In this document: positions 38,101 through 50,100 of the stretch, piece by piece
Numbering within the stretch: position 1 is the stretch's first letter
Layout of the letters: each line of letters starts with the position of its first letter
Assembly: GCA_023053545.1 (NCBI GenBank)
Contig: JAKZAN010000004.1
Location: forward strand, 4,092,001 to 4,156,000
From: Lepidurus packardi
Lineage: Eukaryota > Arthropoda > Branchiopoda > Notostraca > Triopsidae
DNA: 64,000 bases
Direction: 5' to 3'
Notes under the pieces: model-generated
The model's input: only the letters and a program-made list of their open reading frames with translations
What the model was told of the DNA's origin: nothing
Database searches by the model: none
Position numbers and translations under genes: made by a program

Positions 38101-41100
38101 TATCGAAACAAATGACAAAAGTGTATAGAAGTGCTGTCGTTTCCATACGACACTACTCCTGATCGAACAAGGAGATGGTACCAGCAAAAAACCCAATGAC
38201 CAACTACGTCACTTTTCTTCTTTTTCTACTTGTTCGGTTCTTTCTAGATTTGGGAAAAAAAGGAAACGACGCAAACACTTTTAAAAACTAAATAAATCCA
38301 TTCCTTCTTAGATGAATTTTTGCTCAGTATTACAACCAACATTGGATATAAAAAAATGGTAAATATCCCCCTCACCCCCAATGTCTAGATAGCTTTCGTA
38401 TAGATAGTTTTGCTCACCGAGAGAATCTCCATGTAATTCCCATTAATATTGCACGTTCTTTACGAATGTCAAAAGTTGTTTTAGATCCCTGATCGAGCTT
38501 TCAATCTTTTCGAGCTTGAAGCGTTACTTGAAAGAAAGATTGATGAGCCAAACTAATTTCGATCTCAGTTTGATCCACCTTAAAAAATCAGAAAATTTGT
38601 GAGAAATATAAAATTATTCCTTTCCTTTCACGATTTGTTTAAATATTGCGAAGTTAGCTTTTTTTATAAAAGCAGTAAAACGCTCTACCTTTTCGCTCTG
38701 GCTACATTCGGTTTCGTTTTGTTTGTTTTTTACAGCCGATTTAAACCCCAGGAACGAAGTAAATGTTGCTCTCGGTTTGTAAGAGCTTCCAAGAGAAATC
38801 CTATTCAAGGAGAAAGAGCGAATAGGAAAGACAGGAGGACGCTCTGATTCATTAGAGTATCTGCTAGCTTGCTTGACGGATTTCTCCTAGATCTCCTATT
38901 CCCGGCCAGGCTTCGCAGAAATGGAAGACTTCATGATAATCTACGGGTGTGTCTGGCTTATTTCTCGTGGGAGTTAAGGAGGCTTAGCTGGATTCTCTCT
39001 CAAGTTGTGTTTGTGGGTTTTCCTTGGCAGCATACTGGGGGATATGGCCAGCAAGGGAAAAATTATGTGTGACAATCTTCTCGAAAATCGAGGCGTGGGA
39101 ATCACGGCACGTGCCGCTCAACCTTCAACGTATTGGACACCCGAAGACCGATATACACAAATATAAAACCAAAGTTGCTTTGTGTTTGTATGGGTCTTGT
39201 ACGACTCAACATTTGCTTAAACGACCGGAAGTAAATAAATAAAAGAACATATATGGGGAAACCAAGTGAATCTCCAGGGAGCTAAGAAATGCTCCCGTCC
39301 ATAAATCGGAGTCCTTGCAAAGCTCTATCTGACACGCTGTTTGTAAGTCTCTCTCTTTTAAAACGGGCAACTTTTTTTTAAAAGAAAGAAAAATACCCAG
39401 CAGGAAATTGGAGAACACAGCAAAACTTAAATAGCGCTTAAAGAGTTTTTGCTCACACGACCCTCGCTCTCGCCAATGTTTAAAGTCAAGAGCTTTTAAT
39501 TCGGGAGCTCAAAAACAGATGACGATAAATGGCGGAAAATTCAAATAGAAGCAGCTCACATACATCCAAGTCTGCTGTTAGAAGGAGAGGTCGATACAAA
39601 CGGAGAGATCTTTTCTTTTTAGTATAATTTGCAAACTGTGGGGAATGAATAACTAACATTTTGTTCCTGGGGTAAACTAGATGGAAGGGTTCAACTGCGT
39701 GGCAAAGCTGCATTATTTGGGAGAAGAAGTGGAATTCGTGAAACAAAAGATCGTTGAAGACGACGGTTACGGAAAATTAGAGAGCAGTATAAAACGCAAA
39801 GAAACCATTGTCCCGTGGGTGTTATTCGTACAGCGTTTTCATCTGACGTTATGTGACTTATACTACAGGCAGTAATGTCAGATAAAGAAGCTTCAAACGA
39901 GCTCGCCCCAGCTGAGCTTTCTTCCTTTTAATTTTCCTCTCCGTTCTCTTTGACCAGCAACATTTCCCCTCCTATTTCTCTCCTTGTTTTGGAGGGGAGG
40001 GTGGCTAGGAGTGCAATATGACGATCTGAGCAAGCAAAAAACTGAACACAAAAAGCTTCTTCCCTTTTTCAGGAATTCTATTTTTGTAGAAAATACTACG
40101 CTTTGCGCGGTTATCTCGTGCCTGATTAATTCCCAAACGACTGTTAACCCTTAAACCGAGTGTTCTATATACGATCCAAGATCCCATGGACGTTGTGCTG
40201 TAGTGTCTGGCTGCCACGCATCGACCAGAAACCGAGTTCTCAAGGAAGTCCGCAAATCTTGTTGGCTTTGTTCATGCAACAGTGATCGAGTTGTGCTTCT
40301 CATCCCATAGCTAAGAGCGTGCTGACCTCAGAAAGGAAACAAAACCACCGAAATTGCCCTGTCTTTCTGGATACACAAACTGAGATACAGTTATGGTCCG
40401 ACGAGCTTGTTGTTTCTGCCAAGGATTCGAAATCAGGGAGTTTCGAAACTTGTAATCTGAGCTGGCAAAAAACACAACCCAGAAAAAAGTAGGAAAAAAG
40501 CACGTCATCTCGGCTTTTTCTCGGCAATATAGTAAATCGTGACTCTAAGCGAAACTCGTAGCCTCAGACTAGGTTTTTCTTACGGAATTCTCGAGTTTAA
40601 ACAAGAAAACTAGGCTGAAGCTAATTCCAGGATTTTCGCTGGTTAATAAGTTATCTTAATAAGTCATCCTGCTCAATGCATTGCTACCAAACAAGTTGAT
40701 GATATCTTCAGTAATCTGAGAAATTTCAATACCAGAATGGCCATAAATGAAAATGTTGCTTGTAAACGACAATAGACGACGTCCACTAATTCTATGCAAT
40801 GTGTAAGAATGCAATTTGAAATTACTTATATTCTTATATACAGCTTTAAAGGGATGCATCTTAAATTAAATAAAAAGCCGCTGTCACCAGTAAAGATTAA
40901 AAGTCGCGAATTTTGTTCGTAAGCGACACAACAATTAATTCTGGGCTCCTCTTTATCGAGTTCCAATTTTATCTTACGTTAAAAGGGAATAAAACTCGGG
41001 CGAATTTGGATCAGATTGGATTTTCTCGCGAATTTGCCGTGCCAACAGGACTTGCTCCAGTTCAGCCAGTACATGAGCTTGAGCATGATGACGTCAGAAG

Positions 41101-44100
41101 CGCTCAAGTCACAAAACCAAGTTCTTTAACAATACAATCCGAGAAAGTTTAGGTAACAAAATGCCAATACTGGCAACCATTTTCTGAGATCCTTCCGACA
41201 TTGCTTGTTCTCTTTGTTCAATTGCCCCCGATGACGTCACGAGTCTTACCAAGCAAGAAAAGTCGGCGTCGCTTGGGTAGATCGTTGGCAACTCGGAAGC
41301 TTACGAACAGATGAACTAGTATTCCAAATTGGCCTAAACATTGCCTCTTTCAACTCGACTGAATGCTTCCAGGCACGGTCGGACGTCAGCGCCAGCTAAT
41401 CCCATGAACTAACGTCCGACATACTCGATTTCGGTTCTTGTGTTCACAGATAGTGAAACTGGTAATGACACTGCATTTCCCTATATCCCTTATTGTAATT
41501 CCAATTTGGTTTGGCTGAGATCAAAGCGATTTAAAAATTCGCTAGAGACCGAACAATAAGTGAATGAAAGGATTGACTTACCTGTTCGAATCCTCCAAGC
41601 AACTCCGTGGTATCCATGGCGGAATTCATGGTCATAACTTGCAACGGATGGCCAGTCAACTGGGACAAGATTTGAACCAATGAGCTCTTTCCCGATCCGG
41701 GTGTTCCCACCTTGGAGAAAAAATGCGAAGTACGAAATAGAACGGGTGGAAATAAAAATACAATGCATTTTGAGACAAAACGATGCACAATACAGAAAAA
41801 TTAAACAAATAAGGATATAACCAATATTAAATACTGACAAGATTTTTTTTAAAGGAAGTAAGAAAAAAAAAGTTTACCAAAATGGCCATCCAGTTCATCG
41901 CCACACAACGCATCAAGGATTCCAGTGGAGATAAACAATGCTGAAGCACAGTTAAGTTCACATTCATACGCGCCGTGCTTTGTCCGTTTTGACGACGGGG
42001 TAAACAAGCTCCGCCCGCACATAAAGTGTGAGAGTTTAGCGTTACTTGTAGGCTTGAATTAGCCAACAGATGTTCTTCACCAAACACTTCACTGTACACT
42101 TTTAAAACCTACAATAAAAAAAGAAAAATTAAAATAACGTGAAAAATTTAGTAAAATCTTGACAACTTTAGTTTCAAAGTAGGAAATTCAACAAGATTTT
42201 TCTTTACTTCTTCTTTGTCACGAGGAGTTCGCATTCGGTCCGCATAGATCAGACAAACAAAATGACCTGGGTTATCGTACGTCTTGGTATGTTTGCGCTC
42301 GAAAGAATGCACAATCAGTTCGCACCAACGGAACATGTCCCGCAAATTAAGTTCCCAAGGACCTCCACGTTGTCCCCATCGACCTTCCTCCTGAATTTCT
42401 CGTACCATCCGACTGTTGAAGGCGACCATTTGCTTCAAGATACGCTCCGGAATTTGGGGAAATACAGAGCTGGTAATAAACTCTAGATCTTCGCTGGACA
42501 ACGGCTCCACAAAAACCTACAACAAATAAAAAAAGAAATGCACGACCATGTTAACTCGTCTTGCCTTTCTCCCATGACATCTCAAAATAAAACTCAATTG
42601 CGTGGACTCGAAAGGGAAAGTTACTACCCGCGACTGTATGAATCCTTAAATTAAACGACGACCCTAAGATTTTTTGCAAAGATCAAAACTTTTAGAAAGC
42701 TCAAGCTGTCCCAATGCACTCATTAGTCCAAAATTACTAAGCTTCTAATGAAAATGTGAACAAAGTTTCCTTTTATGACATCATACAATTAATTTCTTAG
42801 ATATTTTGCTTCGCTATTGCGAATAAGTTACAACTTAACAAAGATACAGCAACAAAGATAAGACGTTACGATCGTAACGCGAAAGGTACTTTTTCGCCTA
42901 AGCTTTTGGAACGTTGAAAAATAAGGAAAGAAATAACGACCTAAAGAATCAAACGAGGAAAAGGAAATAGTAAAGTAACCTCTATCCGCGTTCTTTTACA
43001 TACATTAGGGAAAAAATCAGCGAAAAAACTCACTTGAGTAAAGCGATTGAGGAAAGAGCGCGGTAATCCTTTCCGAGCGCCTCCTTGGCGTAAAGGATTT
43101 TGGCACGCGAATAACCGCGTCTGTTGGGACTGCAAATAGAACGTTTTTCCTAACTCAGGGATGTATAATTCTCCGCGATGGTCCAAACACGCGTTCAAGC
43201 CTTCCAAAACGGACTGCGAAGCCAGGTTCAACTAAAAAAAAGAATCCATAGAATATTAGTTTACAAAATCCCTTCTTTTTTTCTGCCGTCTGTAAAACCT
43301 ACTTCATCAAAGACTACCCAATGACCCGACTTCAAGGCTTGTAGCAATGGCCCATCTCGCCAAGCAAAATGGCCTCCTTGGCCCCCTTCAACAGGCAAAT
43401 CCGCTCCAAACAAATCCGAAACATCCTTTTCATAAGAGCAAAAACATAATAGGGAGAACTTTACGAAGCATATTGTCCCATAAACTTACGGTCTGCTCTG
43501 ACAAGTTGATCCTAACCAACTCGTAACCTGCCGCCTTCGCTAAGGCTGCTACGAGACTCGTTTTCCCAACGCCAGGACTGCCCTCAAGCAGTAATGGTTT
43601 ATTTAATTGCAAAGCTCGCAAGACCCGAATTAGATTGATGGATGTGGTGGGCGCCTGAAACGTGAACATATCCCCACGCGTGGTCATCAAGGGACCTAAA
43701 AGCAAACGAAAGCCAAAGCACAAAACAACAGAATTAAAGCCATGTTTGTCTGGTACCTAATACTCGGATTCATTTACCTTTGGCTAACAAAAAGGGGGCA
43801 ATTCCAAACACGCTTTTGTTTGAAACGATCACAGACTTGGTTGAACCTTCCAATAAAGGATTTATATCAACTTGTTGACCCGAAAGTGATTCCATTTGGG
43901 CTGCCAAGAACCGGATCGCCGACTGTCGTAAACTACGTGGTCCATGCTTCCTAAATTCGGGTCGTAAATCAGCCCTTAGTTCATAGCTCGCTTTCGGTCC
44001 AGAAAATAGAACGAAGGAGCAGTTTTGAGGACAAACTTACGAGTCAGTCCCGTGAACTCCAGTGCCTAACGCATCCAGAAAAACCATACAAGCTCCATGT

Positions 44101-47100
44101 ATATACGCTAACGGCATTCGTAAGCCTTGGTGGCTACTCTCGTACGGTAAACCATCCACATCTGTAGAGACGATAGTGGTGGGTTTGGCACTTGCTCGGT
44201 TTATGAAGTAGACCCAGGCTAAGATGTCTCGGATACTGATCGTTGTCCTACAAAGAACATTTTGCTAATTAGCTTCTGAAATGGGAGGAATTGCGAGTCT
44301 AGTACCTCTTGCCCAATTCGGTTTTGCTGAACCAATCCACAAAATCCATCATGGCTGACCCGATACCTGTGCCGTTTTGATTGGAACATTCACGCTGGGA
44401 GAGGGAGACCCCTCGACGAAGATTGTGCTCAATGATGCTCACCATATCGCTGGAATCTGATGTTACGGGACACCAGATTTCCGTGAAGCGATTCCGTAAC
44501 GCGGGCGAGAGCTACGATTAAATCAGAATTTAACGAATTAAAGAAAAGAAAAGTAAAATGAGAATGTCTCACTTCTTTCTTGCCATAGTCTCCGCCAGGA
44601 TTCATAGTTCCAATGAACCTAAATTCGTTTTGGGCCGTTATCACATCAGGCTCCGTGCTCTCTGCGCCTTTTTCGGCTAGTAATAGCGTTCTTTCCGGTT
44701 CTAGGAAAAAGATAATATTAACAAAGGCCTGTCTAATTATCGTGCTTGAAAGCATGGGATAGCCAAAGAGAATCTAGGAAAAAGGCACGGTAACGGAAGG
44801 TGCCAGTTTTTAAACTTTACCTAAAACTGAATTGAGCCGCTCTAGAACGCTGTCATCTGCTAAGGAGATTTCATCAGCTAAAAACACATTACCCCCTTTC
44901 ATGGCCAATACCAAGGGTCCGTCTATCCATTCAAAGAGCTTCCTGTTCTCTAACTCCTAGACACACATACATAAAAGATTTTTAAGTACTCAAAAGAACT
45001 GAAAAATATGGAACCAACTTCTCCATGATCCCTAGCCGGACGCAAACCGCCCAAGAAGTCAGATCCTTCGGTGTACTGGTGGCAATTCACGGCTAACATG
45101 CGACGTCCCGCTTGTTCGGCTAGTAATTGGCAAAGGGTTGTTTTGCCACAGCCGGTTTCACCCACAAGCAATACAGGCTCTTGAAACCGGAAAGCTTGTC
45201 CCACTAATACAGCCAGTCGCCTCATGTTAAGCGTCCAGACTACGTGTTCAAAGCCGGACGGAATGGCTGACAAAACTTGTTCCAGGATCGGCCTGGTTAC
45301 AGACGACGTATCAGCCGACACTGCTCAAAACAAAGAAAATAATGCTCGTTCTAACCAAGCAAATCAAGTGAAATAAAGAACAAGAGATGGATTTACGCGT
45401 AAATAATTTCTGCTCGTCCACTCGACGTTTCAAGTGCTTTTCCAGTACTTCTTGGATCACCAGCGCTTCGTCGGCTTTGCGTACGCGTCCAGCTAGCAGC
45501 AAATATCCTACAAAAAATGTAAAAGAACGAAAGGAAAGAAAATTACATCAGCGAAAAATGCTTGGCCAATAAGTCCAGTCGTACCTTCATCTGCTAAATG
45601 CTGATCCCAGTCGTAAAATTTGACGGTTGGGGGTGGAGCCAATCGGTAACGCTCTGCCCACCTAAACAGGTCTCGCAAGGTAATGAAGCCTTGTTTACCG
45701 GCAAAAGCTGCGCTTCCTCTTCGTCTCAGCTGAAAGCATGAGGGAAAAAAGTTTTCGAATTAATTTCTCTTCATTTCTTTTTCGAAAACTGAAGAAAAGA
45801 GTTGACTCAGTCAACCCAAAAAACTTACCTGAAGATCTTTTAGGACCGCTACCAAACGTTTGCAATAAGACATGGGCATATCGCATCGCAAATGGAGAAT
45901 TGTTTCCAATTCCGCCGAGGGAATTTGGTCAAAATGCAGCTCGATAAATCGGTTTCTAAAAGCTCGGGAGAGGACTTTGCGTCCTCCATACAACCCAGCC
46001 GGGTTTTGGGTAGCAAAGAGCAAGAAGCGCGGATGTGCTTGCACCGTTTCTTGGGTTTCTGGGATGAAAAGCTCGCGATTTTCGTCCAAAACGCGATTGA
46101 GTGCTTCCAAAACATCCGAAGGTGCCAAGTTCAACTCATCCAGGATGATCCAATACCCACGTCGCATAGCTTCAATTAAAACTCCTTCTTTAAAGACTAG
46201 TTTGCCAGATGCGTCGGCAGTGTAGGAGCCCACATATTCTTGCAAATCCGTATGCTCGTGGTTGTTGACTCGCAGACACCGGTTGCCCGTGGCATGGGCC
46301 AAGTACTTGATTAAACTCGTCTTTCCTACCGAAGTCTCGCCTTGAAGAAGAACAGGGAGCTTCCCACCCGAAACCACGCGGACCAAGTCACGCAGGTTTA
46401 GCCGGACCGAATCGGTCATAATGTACTACATTACACAAAGAAAGTTTCTCAACTACGTATAAAAAGAAACTACCGTAAAAACAAATACCTTTTCGTCCAT
46501 TTTGGGCTCTTCATCACCCTGAGGGAGCCAATAGCCCTCTATCTGGATCCACCGACCAGTAGAAGGCTTAGGAATCTCTTGCGTCATCACGGATTTGATA
46601 TTCCGTTTACCCAAAACGTATCTAAACACTTAAATTAGCTCTTCTTCTTCAGATTAATTGAAAAGAAGAATACTTGACGACCAATTGCTCAACTTTGGGA
46701 TGCGAACTGCGGTCCAATTGCGTCAAAAAACCTAGACAAAAGCCTTCGTACAGAGAACGGGGGACGCTGCCATAGTTGTGAGTCGCAGCCACTGCTAACG
46801 CTCGACACAACGTTCGCAAACTAAATTTGGGAAAGTTATGTTAGAATTTTATTCCTATCCAAACTGAGACAAATCGAACTTCTTACCTGTAATGAGGTTG
46901 ACGACCAGTGCCGTCAGTCAAGGATTTGGTTGCCTCGCTTCGGATATACAAGTAAAACTTGACAATCCCTTCAATTTGAGCGCTGGTAAGGGACAATTCG
47001 CGTAGGTAATCACCAACCATGATCCGCAGATCCGGCTCACTAATGAGCTCCTCCACGTAAAACTCCGTAAATCTAGAGAGGAACGAAATTTTAAACCCAT

Positions 47101-50100
47101 TACCCAACGCAGTTTTGCCCTCCTTTTTAGAAATTGAGACAGCCATAAATCCTTTCTCCAATCGAAAAGAGTATTTCCCCTATTTAAATTTGCTTTTTTT
47201 TTTAATACCTGTTTCGAATGCCGGGTGGCAACTCTTTTTTGCCGACATCTGTGGCTGGATTCATACAAGCAAAAAGCCTGAATTCCGGATTCCTCTTTAC
47301 GGGTTCTCGATCCCCTTTTTCTAACAAATAGAGAGAGCTATCAGATCCTTCCAAGAGGCCTGACAGGCACTCCAATGTTTCCGCTGCCGCCAAATTGATT
47401 TCATCCAACAAAACCCAGTCGCCTAACGGCCACATCAGACAAAAAAGTTAGTCTTTAACAGGCCAGCATAGAAAGACGTATTAATTTACCATTTTTAAGG
47501 GCTTTCACGAGTGACCCCTCCACAAACGTGAACGCTAATGCATTTTCGGCATGTCGCACCTGACCGCGCAATTGCTGTAACCGGAAACCCAGCGCCTGCC
47601 ATCGGACTAGCAGAGACAGATGGGCAGGGTCGTTTTCATACCGCTTAACCGCTGACTGCTGCGAGTGGAACATTAGTTTGAATAAATCGGTCCATCGTTG
47701 ATTACAGTAACACGTCTATAAAAAAAGGTGCCTTTAGCGAACAGAAATGTAATTTTCCTTAAATAAACAATTTACCATGATGTGTCCCAAAAATTTTGCA
47801 TTTTGGGTCTTCGAGAAAGTCTGCCCAAACAACTCTTCAAATTCTTCTCTTACCGGACCTACCACAAATCGTAGATCCACTGGCTTAAACCTAATAGACG
47901 TACGTTTTTACAATCAAAGTGCATAATTTGCACCAAAAATGACAGGTAGTGAAAGAAATGAATGTTAATAAATCCGAAACATACCCTCCGAGCAAATCTG
48001 TGCTGTCACTTTGCTGGTTCATGTTGATCACGATGAGTTTATGGCCCGTTTGCTGCGCAAGGTACTGGACAGTGGTAGTTTTGCCCGTACCCGTCTCGCC
48101 TACCAACAGAACTGGTTCTTGATTTTGGACTGACATGGCAATCCGCTCCAGAAGCACTGTCGACTGTCTTGTGAAAGAAAAAGTCGACTTCTTTGTCCTA
48201 GTTATTTAAATATTTCGTAAAAATGTAAGAAACATTAATTAAAATGTTAAAAAAAAGTTGGTACTTTTGCCAGTTAACCATCGTTTTCGGTCGTTTAGAC
48301 AAACCAACTCGGCCAACTTGGAGTCGCTCTTCCTTGATGTCAATTACTGGTTTGTGCGAATTGATGTAAAATTCCGCTTTGGCTTTTAAGACACTCCAAC
48401 GTGCCCCAATCGCTTCAGCCAATTTGAGCCGGTTTTCTAAAAATCAAGGGATTTTTTTATTTAAAAAAAGGGAGAAGCTTAGACCGAAAATTGCGTTTCT
48501 TTTGTTACCTTGCTTTGCTAGACACGCACAGAAAAAATCTAAAGCATCTTGAAACGCGTTTATTTGTGAGGAAGCAGACGTGACTTCAAATTCTGAATTC
48601 ATCCTCGCACACCATTTCATCAAATCCCTAAAATGAAAAGAAAGGAAAGAAGGTTAACCAGTACTTCTTGAACTGTTTGGATTTTTTATACCTTGTCGAA
48701 ATCATACGCTCGCTTTTCACTACAAATTGCCCCATCTGCGCTTCATGCTGACCCTGGGATAAAACATCCTCGCTAACCGTTGAATGCTGCCCTGACGATA
48801 ACAGGAAGTAGACGGACAATATCCTGTCTACAACCGTGCCTAGTTTCGGAAACTATGCAATCGAATATTAATGCAAAGTTAGATACTGTGGGATTTTTAC
48901 TTTAGTTTCAATAAGTTGTTTCAATTCGGAACTCGACAAAGGCTCCACATGGATTTTCTTCCAATACTTATCCAACAAAGAGCTGTGGCCAGCTTGCTGT
49001 TTATGCAACCCACCAACACCTCCAATCAACCTTGAATTGCATACAAGTTCGATTTTAAAGTCCAAAACATTAACTTGAGGCAAAAATTTTGCTGTAAAAG
49101 AATAATTATTACCTTTGTGTCGCAAAAAGCTGAAAACCAGGAGCAGCTTGAAGGATATTTCCATGCCCAGGTACCTGCAATTGCTTCGACTCTAGCACAG
49201 GAACTACAAGGGAGATTACGTCCATTGGAGCATAGTCAATATCTTCTAATAAAAGCCATCTTCCCTCAGTCACGGCCTTAGAAAATCAAATGTTAGTTGT
49301 TTTTCCCCCTTGAAAAGTACTCTTTAAATAAGATTACTTGTGTGAGAACTCCTGGCTGCCAAACAAACTCTCCTGGTACGTCGGTACATCTATACGAGCC
49401 GACGAGTACTTTGCTATCTGTCTGGTCCCCAAGCTGAACTTTAACAAAGTGGGGCATCTTAGCACGACCAGTAATCTGAGCCACATGTTCTACTAACGAC
49501 GTCTTTCCACAACCAACTGGTCCTTCCAAGAGTATAGGTCGACCTTGGGCTACGGCCATGGCTACAGATCGTAAATGATCTACCGTGGAAGCCACAGGTA
49601 CAAGACATCCAAGGGTCTACCAAATATAAGCAAAACTATTAGAAAAAAGTGGGCTTAAATATTGCTCTTTTAACTTTTAGGGTAGGATTGGGTAAGGGGA
49701 GCAGAACCCCTGCTAGGGATACAATCGAGGGTGAATAGTCGGAATCCTGAAGGAAATGCGACTCGTGTTCTTCATAAGCAGTTTCCTTGGCGTCAATAAC
49801 TAATTACAGTTCATTCAAATTAGTTTGTTTTAAAAATACAAATAAAGTAGTGAAGATACATACTTGATTTGGGAAGACTGGATGGGGCATATTTGATAAG
49901 GAAGGTTTGGTGGTTTTCCATGGAAATATGCTGGCTCAGAAACTTATCCTGTTCGAATTCAGACATCTCGGTCACCATTGCTAAACATTTGCAAGCTAAC
50001 CACCGCACTTCGGGATCGGTATGATCGAGGAATTGGGCTAAAGCTTGCCAGTTTTCAGTCACGTGAAAACGAATGGAACTGAAACATAAACCATAACAAG

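Larger units (their letters stand above)
26435..42516 (-). other. MDN1: midasin AAA6 module, split by a 14-kb intron
   Basis: Exons 42208-42516, 41878-42108 and 41582-41710 carry the first half, with Walker A VGTPGSGKSS near aa 2083 and MDTTELLGGFEQ. The second half follows a 14,018-bp intron in exons 27404-27563, 27110-27312, 26706-26920 and 26435-26610, with WLLIDNVNFCSPSVLDRLN, LFLAMDPRHGEISRAMRNR and the tail. From memory the human protein runs straight from FEQ into the next segment in the same way, so no exon seems to be missing inside the large intron. The Walker B here has DN rather than DE, which I recall also for the human AAA6, so this site probably does not hydrolyse ATP. Confidence 0.92.
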
